Origin: Sthenelais limicola | Taxonomy: Eukaryota; Annelida; Polychaeta; Phyllodocida; Sigalionidae | Assembly (NCBI GenBank): GCA_942159475.1 | Contig: OW804096.1 | Coordinates: 45,631,744 to 45,695,743, forward strand | DNA: 64,000 nucleotides | Direction: 5' to 3' | Shown here: piece after piece, positions 1 through 12,660 of the stretch | Layout: the number at the start of each line of letters is the position of its first letter | Numbering within the stretch: position 1 is the stretch's first letter | Notes under the pieces: model-generated | Seen by the model: the letters and a program-made list of their open reading frames with translations, nothing else | What the model was told of the DNA's origin: nothing | The model's database searches: none | Translations under genes and position numbers: made by a program

Positions 1-3000
1 ACAAGAACATACAGGGCAACTCTTTGGCAGGATGTGCTCCGACTGACATTCTGACAGTGACATTTATGGGGATCAAAATGTCAGTATACAGACCTAGATA
101 TATAATGTATTCCTTATTTTAAGACTACATCCACCAGATTTGTTGAACAATTTACCCCCCGTATTTATCTAATTAGTCAAACCCTTATATTGACAACTCC
201 CAGATTTCAAACAAATCATTGGTCATTACTTTTAAGGTAGAAGAAATATAGTTTGGAAAACAAATTAGAACGTGTGAAAAAGAATGTGGATCACTCCAAA
301 TTCCACTGATGGAACTGAATGCATATGGGCACATTACTTACAGGTGGTATACTGATCTCATTTGAATTATATATATATATATAGGATTTTTATTCTGAAC
401 AGACAAACATTACAATCAGAAAAGAATATACCATCTGCAAGTCAAATGACAAGCAGGTCTTCCAGGCAATTAAATGAAGCATTTAATATAAATGCATGCC
501 AATCGAGGATTTTGTTTAGATTTATGTTTCTCCTCATCTACAATCTACATGGACCTACACAGAGGATGGTCAGAAACAGGTGCGTCAAAATGGTTTCCCT
601 TTAAGTACAATGGCTGCTTATTGCTTTTTTGGACATGAATGAGTGCAACCATTGTCAGTTCAGAAATTCCTAATGTCCTAGGGCCCTAATGTAGATGAAT
701 GCTGATATTACGAGAGGGAATGGCAGTACTTACATTGAATATCCGAGAAGGTATCCTGTGTAAACAATGGCCCAGTTGTCGGTAGAGTGTGAGTTATAAT
801 AAGAGCAGGAGAGCAGCTCCAGATGCCAACTGCTTCCCCATTCCAGCTTCCGGGGAACGAACCTCCTCCTCCGGCACTATAGTGCACTTCACGACCGCCC
901 CGACTTGTTTTATTAGCAGTTTCTGACTGCCTCTCCCACCCATCCGCCCACCCACCACACCCCTCCCTATAGGTCGTATCAATACACAATCTACAGTGAA
1001 CATTACTCACCGAGAACATTATTGTAATGTTGTATTTTGACTGTAATGTACTTGTCAATAGCAAGCCGCGCCCCCCCCCCCCCCCCCCACACACACACAC
1101 CTACCCCCGCACACACCTCACACCACACACCCTATACATGCCACATACCACACAAGTTAAGGGCTGGATTGTAATCTCTCTTTATCTAAAATAATCTGTA
1201 TTTTAAAAAAAAGAAAAAGAGGGTTGACCGGCTGTTTGCTTTCTGTAAATGCGTTATGAGTACATTTGATTTAGGCCCTTTCTTGGAATATACTACTGTT
1301 ATATATGAATCATAACCATAAGCGGCGTCTATACAACTCCTCTGTTGATTCCAGAGGACAAGCTCCTTGTAGTCAAATCATTATCCGGCGCAATGTGAGG
1401 TATTTGTACAGTCCTATTGAGAGGTTCTAACATCAATTGACAGAGGACACTTTCGCCTTCCCTGCCTCCACATTATCATTGCAACTTGCCAACTGCTGAT
1501 CATCAAAGCTGCCACATACACACATAATGACAGACTCCCTGACTGCCATCAGCAAATATCTCAGATGTCTTTATGACCCAATCATTCAAGATAGCATTCG
1601 TCCTTGCGATACCAATCCTCACCAATAAGTATTCCCACGCCAGCATATTCGGAAACGGTATCATAGATTCCCTAATGAGAGCAGCATTGTCCTGAGCCTC
1701 TCCTCAGGTCACTTTTGTTTTTATTTTATTTTTACAGATATTTCTTTATTCAGGCAATATTACAGTGAGTGTAGTCTATGCTGCTCTAAAATATCAGGTT
1801 CTGTATGTAGTAACATACGTGTAAATTACACAGTATACACAAACAGTTTTAATCTATTAGGGATGAATAATGTACCTCAATGAGACGACCACCAAGTTCA
1901 ATTTTTAAAAGGTGATTTTATTTAGTGTTGGTCGATGTCCTGATATGTTTCAGTCCAGTTGAACGTATGTAATATATTATATCATAATATTACATATTAT
2001 ATATTCTTTAAGCTTTTAGTTAACCTGGATTTCCTGACATCGCCGGGTGAGCCTTTTCATCATCAATACAAAACACATGATATATGGTCGACTGCGGTCG
2101 AAATGATTGGTTGATTGAATATAAACCCCAACAAAAGACCTAGTGTACATCCTAAAGACCTATAGCTCATCGCCAAAAGAGGGCACATTAACAACAAAAC
2201 CCCCATCCGCCTCCCTCCCACACATTTTCCCTTTTCTCAAAAGATTTTCCGCACGACCAGTTGCGGGAGCGGCAAATGGTCCTTGTCTCTCTTCATCCAC
2301 AGCGCGTCATCCTGTGTGACCTACTTCAACAAAGTATGATGTCCGCCGTGGTGAGTGCAATACGATACACGTTCAGAACTCAGCGCTGCAGCATGGACAT
2401 CCTTTGCACTCGGTTAGATCACAACAAAAGTTACCAACTACCGTGCAGGCACATTATGACTACACCTCCATCCAGCTCGGGGGATTTTGTGGATGAGACA
2501 CTCTGCCTTGTTGTATTCGAATGTTGATTAGCTTATATATATTGGCAGGATAACTCTACGCGCCGCCCACCGCATGATTGTCCGACCGCGCTGTCCAGGT
2601 TCCCGTTGAAGTCAAAGTGTTTCTTGTTTAATCAGCTGTTGCGGCTATCAATGACATTTGCCTGACATGCTAAGTGGGTTCTTGTAGGTATGCATATTTT
2701 GGATTTCAAACTTGATTAAATTTTAGAAATCAACTCGTCTCATTATCCTTATAAACAGGTCCCTATTGAAAAGTATGAATTATAAATTACCTTATTATAA
2801 CTTGCTTGTGGATAATATGGAACGCCATATAGGTTACAGCATTGGCGCTCATACCAAAAACAGCGGCTTAAAGCCTGTGTATTACCCGCTACATTCGCCA
2901 TTAGGCCTAATTTTCACTTGTTTTCTCAGCATAAATATCGGGGAATATGGAACGTCGGAATTGCCGTCGGGCAATTTTGTCTATTCATTGGCTGTACATG

Positions 3001-3004
3001 TGTA
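1..3004. other. Intergenic, no gene seen
   Basis: I see no supported gene here. The short open frames lack splice context or recognisable domains. A poly-C/CA microsatellite lies at 1071-1100. The 2.23-2.56 kb stretch is less AT-rich than its surroundings but gives no recognisable protein. Confidence 0.5.
1071..1100. repeat. Poly-C followed by CA microsatellite
   Basis: A run of about 18 C residues runs straight into a CA repeat. The same C(n)-(CA)n arrangement recurs at 25539-25570 and 27902-27934. C or G runs without the CA tail occur at 28155-28173, 51569-51584, 51779-51790, 52011-52025 and 60985-61001 (G). Confidence 0.9.
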
Positions 3005-3560
3005 CGTACAAGCAGTGACACTTCTCACTGTTCTGGCCTTGATTAATGAGTAACGGAATAGCTACTCAATCTTCTAGTGTCTGGTACATGACTACCTAAC
3101 TAATCCCTGGTGGTATCAAAAGTATGTAATCCATAGCATATATAAGATATTTGGTCAAAATAGTGAGCAAATTCATTTCGATGTGCAGATTAAAATCCAG
3201 AAGTGCCCGTTGGTTTGGCATCTGGAGTTATGAAACCACAGGTCAGGGCCCAGGTCACTGTATCTTTTTTGGGGTGTGGTCACTGATACAGGGTGGTGAT
3301 TAGTCCATAAAATGGAAATCAGTTTCTTTCCTGTCCATTTTTATGTGTGGGGGCAGCACCTTATGGTGGCTGAAACGGTTACTCCGTGATCTGAAATCGG
3401 TAGCTTCTGACACATTCATTAACCTATTCAAGAATTATTGAATGAAGATACAGCGTTAGTCCTCTCTGCTTGAGATATTGTCAGACCAATCTTATATGAT
3501 TACACTGGAAAATTTTCACGAGATTTCATGACTACTGATTTTACTGAGAAGAGCCACTTT
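3005..3560 (+). repeat. Diverged dispersed repeat, copy 1 (partner at 20815-21288, opposite strand)
   Basis: Read on the plus strand, this segment aligns by eye over its whole length with the reverse complement of 20815-21288 in STEEP1 intron 2. Shared landmarks occur in the same order: CTTCTCACTGTT, GAGTAACGGAAT, CTACCTAACTAA, AGATATTTGGT, CATCTGGAGTTA, GGGGGCAGCAC, ATTATTGAATGA and AGATATTGTCA. No terminal repeats or long reading frame were found, so its class is unknown. The divergence implies old insertions. Confidence 0.7.
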
Positions 3561-6500
3561 AACTGTACCAATCACTAGATGAAACTGCAATGACTGCAGA
3601 AGGCAAGGGCTCAGTGGAGTTACCTAATCACGGAATTTCGGTGGTTCAGGCATGGTGAATTTATACACTCTGGGTTTAAATAGACGGTACACCACAAACA
3701 CGTAAATTGATGTGTTTTAATCGTTTATTAAAAGGATGCAGTAGAGTAAAATAACGCATAAATTACACAAATGTATTTTGACTTGAACGGTACTAAATAT
3801 TGAAAAGCAAAATAGTACTTAAAAAATAGTAATTTACATGCATGGAAAGACATCGAAATGCATTTATTTTAAATTATACTTGCGTTAGTATAGAAAATGT
3901 GGAAAAAATATTAAATACTACTTACACTAATTAAATCAAGACAAATAATGAAAAACGAGGTGAACATGTAGGATAATTGCGAAAGACAAGAAGTGACTGA
4001 AATCTCTGTGCTGTGCAGTAAGTCAGAAACTACGAAACAAATCTTTGGGGATTATGAGCGAAATCCATTCCAAAGGCGAGAAAAGTAAAGATGATTTATA
4101 CTCAACATTAGTTTAAAAAATACCATTAAGAATCGTTAACAACAAATCAAAGAAGAAACTCATTATAGCACGAATCGGTTCATGGAAAGTAAAGAGGCAT
4201 ATTTAGGTCATAATTGAAGATTCACATTCTTTTTAAATACAACATTTATATGGTATTACCGGCTGTATGTGGTGCTTACTCATTAAACATATCACAGACG
4301 AAGTCGATAATAGGACGTACCTATAATTATAAGCTATATATATTTAGTTATTATAGAATCACTTAACCATTCAGAGAATAGCCTATTAATCTCGGAGAGG
4401 GTATTCTTTCGAATAAAATATTCCAAAAGCGTATTATTTTAAAATGAGAAATTTGATTCATATCCATGTTTTTCAACACCCATCAAACACTATACACACT
4501 GGTTAGTGGTTTGGATATAATAATATCATGAAGGAAGATGGTCCGCCTATTCTCCAGAAAATGTACAACATGCAAAATTGTCCATCGCAATACGACTTGA
4601 CTAGAGATTGTAGTTTGCATGTCTATATTCAGTTTTGCAACAAGCACCTTATACTACATGCTACTTAGTTATAATATAAGGAAGATGGGCAAAACAAATC
4701 TACACATCTATTCATCTACCTATCTATCAATAAATAAATAATGCATGATAGAATACGTGTTCGGTGAGACCTCGATTCCTTGTGTTCTGTTTAGAACAGA
4801 ACACTAAACCCATAGAATTATCGTAGATGTTTGTTGGAAGAACTGAATTTATCTTGAAACAAACATCCCTTTTGTCGGGGTTTTAGACAAATAAGATACT
4901 ATTAATATTATTAATCTCAAAGGTAAAATGGGAGTTGGATACGGCTGACTCTAAGGACTGTCACGTTTAGATGTGTAAGTTATATTTTATCAGTCTTTAC
5001 ATTAAAGTTACTGAGATGTTTACTCAACAACTGAGAAAACAAATTGAGAAACGAAGCTTCGTAAGTCTACTCTGATATTTGCAATCAATTAAACTTGTGT
5101 ATTGCCATTGCAAGTTGCTTTCGTGATAGTTTGAGGTGTTATGAATAGAAGAAATGAATGGAAATAAACACAATAAAAAAGAAAACCATACCAATAATTG
5201 TATAAAGAAATATACAACGAGAGCAGTATTGCTGAAGTAACGTATTCTGTCAAAGAAATCCTTCGAAGTACATATTATACATTCTTTAGGATTGCTCTTC
5301 TTTTAGAGGACACTAACTATCATGAAATAACGAAGTCACAACCGCCGTAATACATACGCTGAAATGTGACCAAGTGATGTCAAGAGACAAGAAAAAACAA
5401 AAGATAATCTTTGCAGTTATGCTAAGACTAAATTAACGTTAACAAGGTTAACAAGTTACCGGTAAGTATAACTCCCTGCCTTTATACAGCAATACCTTGC
5501 TTTTTATGTTTCTTATCTCAGTTTAAAAGTCTAGCGAACGTCAATTGCATCGCGGTTCCATGTACATAGATAGATTAGTGATTGTAGACAGAGGTTGATT
5601 CCATAGGACACCGGGTGATATCAACAGTTACAATCACATAAGCACCACCTAGTAGATCCCATCTGTAACAAATAACACCACTGGTGCTGCCACCGGGATA
5701 GTTTAGAAGTAAATTGAACACACACAACCCCAAGACACTGGTATAGTTTGAGTTCTCACTTGTGTGTTATTGGTACAGATTCATATATAGCTTACATGTA
5801 AATTTAACCTGTATTTATACAGGTTAACTAACGGGTTGTTTAAGGGAGAGATAATGTTGCACGAATTGCACAGCAAAGAGTTCAATATTCTAAGCGACTG
5901 AAACCAACAATTTATTCTACATTTAATGATATAATCTAATGCCTTTAATAACCTAAAAAGAATCATTTTAAACCCATTTTTAGTCTTCTTCAAAAGTACT
6001 TCTAGTTGTTCAAGTGGCAGGATTGCGTATATCACTCAGTGGTATACACATGCAACATATATATCCTACTCTAGATACGCTGTTGCATATAAAATGCATA
6101 TATAAATAAGGATAATTCTCTGGATTAAGAGTCATACGTCATGTATCCGATTTCTTATATTGATCTACGCCCGAGGAGGAACAACCCAATTTACGTTTAA
6201 GATGATGAAACTTAGACTTCATGAATATGAATCAAACAGGAATAAAAGACCATGACAAGTTGGCAGGATATATATTTTGGACATGGTCAACATCTGGCAG
6301 AGGCTTTTTTTTAACATGTCTCTGCTTCCTCGTCTAAAACTGAGGTAACCTGTATTTAAGTTGAAATAATTAGTGGCAGTCTAACAAGAGAAATATGTAA
6401 AGTGACTCTCACTGATACTTTTTACCGAAATCGCGAGCAGAACAACAAAATAGAACATAATTGTGGAAATGTTTGGAAAAAATGCATAAATATATCCAAT

Positions 6501-6883
6501 AGATACATGGTCGGTTGGATTTATATAAATTGTCAAGAAATAAAGATATATTTCTTTTCAATATAATTATGTTTTATCAGAATAATGGCATTACTTATGG
6601 CAACATTCATCGGCCAAGTCTCTGACAAAATAATGTTTAAAGTAAAATAAAGTAAAATTCCACTAATATAGTAAAGGAGCACCAATTATTCCTTTAATCT
6701 CTGACCAATTAGACTGGTCATACAAGCTGATTGTAACCACGAACAGGGAGGTATATTTATATTGTATATACCTTTAATAGAAATTCCCTTCCATGACATC
6801 ATATTTTCCCACTATCGTAAAACTGAATCAAAAGATATTAATTAATGGCTCCCACTTTTGTTGGGTAATTATGTATCTCTTCT
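3561..6883. other. AT-rich intergenic sequence downstream of the TRIM gene
   Basis: No gene or structured repeat was recognised. The right end should include the 3' untranslated region of the minus-strand TRIM-NHL gene, whose stop codon is at 6884-6886. I could not fix its polyadenylation site. Confidence 0.5.
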
Positions 6884-9606
6884 TTACTCGTAGAGTTGAT
6901 AGAGCCTGATGTGATGAGATGAGAGTTTGGCTTCACAGCATTGTGTCAGGACCATACTACCGCTTTCACCAACCGATATTCCATGGGGATTATCTATTCC
7001 ATCGTCTTCTGATAGGATGTGCTCAATCAAATGACCATCAGGGGTATACATCGACACCACATTGCTCCCGTTGTCACAGACCAGCAAATTGCCTTGGATG
7101 TCTACGTCCACGCCCCCCGGACACATGGTAGAATCAGGATTCTCAATTTTGCAGATCAGGTTTAGTTTGCTGTCGAACACTTTCACGCAGTGGTTTCCCA
7201 TGTCAGATACAATGATGTCATTGTGGTCATTAGCGGCCACATACCACGGACCATCAAATGTGTCGTCAGTACCTTGGTTACCAAGGCGAGCGAGCAAACT
7301 CCCTTGAGAATCATGGACAGTTACACAGTTATGGCCAATGTCTGAGACGATGTACTCTCCCAAGGAATTGACAGCGATCCCAGCAGGGCTATGGAATAAA
7401 TAATGTCCAAATTCAAAAAGCTTCTGGCCATGTTCGCTAAAGATCTTCACACATCTCTCAAGTATATCAGTCACGGCAATCGTCTTTACTTTGGTCACAG
7501 CCACTCCTGCAGGTTTTACCTCCCCAACACCAAAGGACTGCTTCATGGTTCCATTGCGATCGAAGATCTTGAGCTGATAGTTTTCAGTATCAGCAACAAT
7601 GATGTTGCCATCAGCAAGGAAGGCAACATCACTAGGCCAGTCAAGGTTGGCGTTGCTGGCCTTACTGACGAGCTGAATTGGAATTCTTGACACAAATTTT
7701 AGGTTGGAAGACACATTCTCTTCTCCTAGGTGGCCAAGGCTCGGGACTTGCTTCGGCAATGTCAATCCAAATTTGGACTTGACTTCAGTAAAATCATCTG
7801 GGTCAAGGAAGTGGACCTGTGATACTCTTTTCAGCTCTCGAATGAGGTCGTTACTTAACTCAAAGAAGGGACCTTGCTCATCGGTTTCTATGGCCTTTTG
7901 TGCCGACTGATGTAGTGTTACAAGTTGAGCATGGAAATCTGTCAGGTTGACTGTTTCTGCTCTTATGCTTTCCATTTTTCCAGCATATTGCTGCCCGAGA
8001 GATTCTATGAGGCTCTTCTCTTGTTGTTTTATATGCGAGATCATTTCAGCTGCCCTCTCATGGATCTTGGTCTCAGTTTCTTTGTGTGAAGACTTAAGGT
8101 TGACTTCAAACCCTTTGAGTTTCTCCAGGAATGTGTTCATCATTTTGATCTTGGCCCCGACTTTGTCTCTCAGACTCCTAATCTTCTTTACCCTATTGTG
8201 CCTCGCCTTCCCCGTGTCTAAATCTGTGAGGTTGTGAAGCATGTGCTCTGTCATGGCACAGAGGCCACAAATGGGGGTTTCACAACTCTGGCAGAAGTAC
8301 TTCAATTGCTCCATCTCCTTATCATGCTCCTTGCACACTGATTTCATTGGCTTGTCCGACGCCAGTTCTTTGACCACATGGTTGTCAAAAACCTCAGTAT
8401 TTTTATGTCTGAAAATACAGTCATCACAGAAATGTTTGTTACAGTCACGGCAGAAATACGCTGCATCAGTATCCTGCTTCACCGTACGACATATATCACA
8501 AAGTAGAGCCTTAGACTTGACATAATGAAGGAAGTCGGTGATTTTTGAGATCTTGAAATCGGTTTTGAGTGCGCCAAGCCCCTGGTTAGTCAACGGTGTC
8601 AATTCCCGGCACGTCGGGCAAGGCAAAGCGCCTGAAAAAGAAAATATATATAATAATTATGAAAGCCTTAATGTTCTACCAAACAATATATTTACAAAAC
8701 GCCTCCGATAAGTATTGTCTAGGCTCAGAGTTGAGAGAGTCCATCCAAACTGAGGGAACGCCTCTCGCTCCAAACCGCAAAATTCCATTATAATCCCATT
8801 AGGACGCCTACTCCAGGGCGGGAAAAATCCTTAGCGCAGTAGGCCTTCAATCACTGACGTGACATTTTTATCTGATCTGAGAGGCACTGAGGCTAGACTG
8901 AGTACATGTTTTTATTCTTAGATAAATGGTAAGCCCAACTTTTTAATTTTTTTTTCAATGATGAAACTCAAAAACAATATTACACTAGAACAGCATCATC
9001 GGCTGCACTATAGATATATCCAGACATTTCAACTAGTGCACCCATTAATTAATGGAATCTATTTTTGCGAAGTGTATTATCCAAAACGTCAATTAAAAGA
9101 CATCAATTCAGGGATGAAAGTGGGCCCAAGACAAAAATACTAAAATATTTCTGGCAGGGGAAAAATCACCCATAGGAAATGCCCCGTCTCATTTCTTTGA
9201 AAACATACATTTTAGATAAATAAACAATACTATTTAGTGCATGTACTTCAAGGGTGTTTTTCCTGTTTCACTTAAGGTTAAAAATGCTGGAATTTGGTGA
9301 AATTTGATAATGTTTATGAGTTTTCAAAAATACTGATGTCAGTTAAAATATATTCACCCCTGTCAATTTTGTTTCCATATATTTATTCTTATTTATTTAA
9401 AATTGAATAAAATGCAACTAATAATAATAATAGTATGAAGGTTGCTTACTTGCGACGGCGCGCCTTTGCGACTGGTACACTTCTAGGTGCCTTTGGAGAC
9501 ATGGTCCGCAGAATGTATGAAGGCAATGAAGGGTTTTGGGGGATGTGAAATGTTCAAAACAAATAGTACACGTTATAAGCTCTTCACCAACGTCTGAGAC
9601 GCTCAT
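6884..9606 (-). CDS. TRIM-NHL family RING E3 ubiquitin ligase (TRIM2/3/56/71-like), two coding exons
   Basis: Predicted E3 ubiquitin ligase of 634 aa. Coding exons are 9606-9450 and 8631-6884; the donor is GCAA|GTAAGC and the acceptor TTTTTCAG|GCGC, phase 1. The join completes a C3HC4 RING with Cys13, Cys16, Cys28, His30, Cys33, Cys36, Cys57 and Cys60; the last two cysteines lie in exon 2. The Met at 8626 is therefore internal, not the start. Two B-boxes follow (about residues 97-130 and 152-185), then a Lys/Glu-rich coiled coil (about 190-330) and six NHL repeats (about 379-634) that should form a beta-propeller for substrate or RNA binding. No filamin domain is seen between coiled coil and NHL, unlike TRIM2, TRIM3 and TRIM71. 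The start is in a reasonable context (AAACATGA), with a 27-nt leader back to an acceptor at 9633. The exact orthologue is unclear because this family is often expanded in invertebrates. Confidence 0.93.
8716..8900 (+). mobile_element. Small inverted-repeat element (MITE-like), copy A, in the TRIM intron
   Basis: This is a non-coding element of about 185 bp with ends resembling AGTCTAGGCTCAGAG and its reverse complement. It aligns along its length with copies at 57589-57802 and 58646-58816, and with a fragment at 49853-49904. Conserved internal landmarks are CCAAACTGAGGGAA, CGCTCCAAACCGCAAA, CCATTATAATCCCATTAGG, GCGCAGTAGGC and CAATCACTGAC. It lies inside the single TRIM-NHL coding intron (8632-9449). 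Confidence 0.85.
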
Positions 9607-10882
9607 GTTTATGATGGATGAAAATTGGTCAGTCTGGAATCAAGAAATGAAAAACGCACATGAATTAAATATTGAGACCGGATATACATACTTAAAGTAG
9701 CTCAGATAGTTATTAATGAGATAGGTTTGAATGTAATCAAGAATATCTTTGAAACTACGCCCAATAACTAAAACTAACCTTTTTAATCTTAGTCCTATCA
9801 TGATCTCATTTTACTTTTAGATTTCACATTTGTCTGTAATTAATACAATTCTTTTGCAATGTTCACAAAAAGCTAATAAATAGTTAGTTTCTATTCCGAA
9901 TTTAAAGGCTGGTTATGCTGGTCAGAAACCTCCCCCATCATAACTGATGTGTATGTCTACAAAAGTCGAGGAGGTCCAACATAAGCTGCACGAAGCCATG
10001 ACGTCAACATGTATTTATATCACCAGTCCATTCTATCAGAACTATACATACAAGTATAGGCCCTGTGGATAGAGGCGCCGATTCAAGCTGCATGGAAAGT
10101 TTACGTCTTCCGTTATTATTATTGATATAATATTATAATGTGGTGAACAAAACTGTTATAAATATACAGCATGATACTAACAAAGATAGCAAAAAAAAAC
10201 TTTGCCATGACTTCTTATCCTCATTCGATTTGTTAGATAAAACAACGAATCAATGGAAAACTTTGTAAAGAAAATGCAAGCTGAGATGAAAATGTGAAAC
10301 AGTCAATGTTTAACTTAGAAGGAGCATTCGTGTTTATCACCTCGGATATCATATATATATATACATGTATGTATACGTGTTCTGATAACTAATTTAGAAA
10401 GTGTTAAATTGTCCCTGAAGCAAAAGCAGACCAATAATTGTGAAAATCCCATTAGTGGATCGGAAGCGATTGTCATGTAGACTCAAAAGTATCGCATTCA
10501 CTTTTGTAGCATTCTCAGAGTGGAACATAAGTGTAAGTAGAGTGAACTGTGTGCACCAAGACTAAAAGGTTGGAAATGGATTAAGGCATGGGTTCCTGTG
10601 TTACAAAGATATCACAAACTTCTTTCAAAAATAAAATATAAAACTTAACAATATAAAAACCATTATTTGAATGTTCTAATGTTTACCATCATTAGAATCG
10701 GGTTGATCTCATCTTTTCAAATAATAATGCTATCTCAAAATTCATCTTTTGCGACTTGTGACTCATTTTACTGTAACACGTTACATAATATATTATTTAC
10801 TAGAACAAAATATCCAGTGTCAGTAGTTTAAAGCCTGTTAATATTATTGTTTGGCGAAATCTAAACCTACTATGTCAGACAC

Positions 10883-10914
10883 ATTATGTTCAGATATATA
10901 TATCTGAACATAAT
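10883..10914. repeat. Perfect 32-bp palindrome
   Basis: Left half ATTATGTTCAGATATA is followed with no spacer by its exact reverse complement. It lies in the presumed 5' intron of the TRIM gene. It could extrude as a cruciform or be a pair of facing binding sites. Confidence 0.9.
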
Positions 10915-11987
10915 ATAGTAAATGATTCAGAAAGGGGCAAGGCAAAATATAAGCTTTTCCCAGACCTAATTCATCGGCAAGCTGGATGTATGTATTGAGT
11001 CAACACTCAGAAACCTCCCTCTCCACTACAGAGAGAATTTGCAAGAAAATGTTACCCATGATGCATACACCTAGACGTTTTTACATGATAGTGAAATAGA
11101 TAGCAGTTCTGAGGAGCATCAAGAATTGTATCTGACATAGAGGTGACCCATATTCAACTGGGTTGTTTTATAAATATGAATATCAGGAAACGGTGTCACT
11201 GGGAAATATGATAGCAGTTGATATAATTATTTGAGAAACTCATCCAATGCAATATACAACGGTGACCGGGGGTCGTTCACCAGAATAATATAGAATTTAA
11301 GTTATTCGGGAGAGTTTCTCTTGTTTTGGAAATTGTACCAAAAAACATCAATAATTCAGGAAGCACGAGGTCCTCTGAGCAAGGGGGTGGGGGGATTTTC
11401 ATAGCGTGTTACCCAGTTGCTCATAATATATCCACAATTCAGCTTTACATTATTTTCTTCCGGGTTCTCCATGCTAAAGTTACTGTGCTATATAGTTTCT
11501 GTTTATTAATGCAAATAAATCAACACTGATAGTATAGGCTACCTAACTGAGGTAATAAAAATAGCTTAAAAATGCCAATATTAGCTAATATTTCCCATGC
11601 CTTCTTCCTGTATCCGAGTTCCATTCACGAGTTATGCTCCCATATGTACCAGGTGTTTCCTGCACCTGTTGACAAGATTACATAAAGTAACGCAAGCCCA
11701 TCCCAGCCAGTCAATTAAACGCGCTGATACTATATAATTTACTCCATGGAGAGTAAACTCACATCAGAATCTATCAGAACAATGCAACCGGCCTAACAAT
11801 ATGCTCAGTTCATGACAAAGAATGTCTCATCAACAATATATTATGGAGAAAGCCTTATGAAATTGGATTTTAATTTCACCTTAGGTGGGCAAAGATTCAA
11901 AACTAGCACACCACTTCAAGATAAAAAACCAAAGGCTGGGGTCGGTAACAAGTGTCACACATGCACTCTCACACCTACAAAACTCAC

Positions 11988-12660
11988 CTGAGCTCACGTT
12001 AGCCGAATGATGATATCCATGATCATGATGGGTAACCTCCCTCCTGTCACTAGATATTCCAGCAGCAAATTCTTACTTCTATGTCCCTTGATAAGGATGG
12101 ACCAACAAATAATAGTGAGGGTGATAATTATGAGGAATGTGTGATGCGATTATCCTTCGTACCTCAGCTCAAACGTCTGTGCGCGTGGAGAACGCCCTGG
12201 AGAACGCATGGCGTCAACTCAAGCTAACTCACAGCAAGAAAAGACCGAGAGGAACGCAGGCTACTACTCGCTCCTGACTGCTGGGTGGGCGGCGGCTCGG
12301 GTTGCACTGACAGCGCGTCCCTAGTCTCTGGGTCGGTGACTGTATGTTGGCTGGAGTAGGCCCATGCTGGTTTATCTCCCAAGCTTCTCCCAACTCCGAG
12401 TATATAATTATGGAGTGAAGACTGCCACTAGTGTCAGTGGTTGCGTTACTTAGTCCAGAGATCTAGTAGCAGTCAACTAATTATCAGACACAGTCTGCTA
12501 GATCGGTACACACAGTGAGGAAGATAACGAGAAAATCTAGGGACTGATTCAGTGGAATGTCTGTTTTCCATCGGTTGACTGCTAATTTCTGGCTCATCAA
12601 CCCAAAGATAGTCCCTGGGCGACTATTTCGCCAAAGCCGCTCCTGTTGTTCGGAGTAATT
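11988..12660 (-). promoter_or_regulatory. Possible 5' untranslated exon and promoter of the TRIM-NHL gene
   Basis: On the minus strand a strong donor, CAG|GTGAGTT, ends a potential exon at 11988. A good acceptor, TTGATTCCAG|ACTGACC, opens the first coding exon at 9633. The region just upstream (12.15-12.66 kb) is less AT-rich than its surroundings and contains CpG-containing blocks, as expected of a promoter. The exon boundary is inferred from splice-site quality only, and no transcription start is identified. Confidence 0.35.

Noticed and set aside
708..1100. 130-codon minus-strand open frame
   Set aside because: It starts inside the poly-C/CA microsatellite, giving Gly-run and Cys/Val low-complexity residues, and has no domain.
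6919..8525. Several plus-strand frames opposite the TRIM-NHL gene
   Set aside because: They are antisense shadows of the conserved minus-strand coding exon.
8626..8628. ATG giving a 580-aa TRIM protein
   Set aside because: It is an internal triplet on an acceptor-proximal sequence; splicing from 9450 to 8631 completes the RING in frame.
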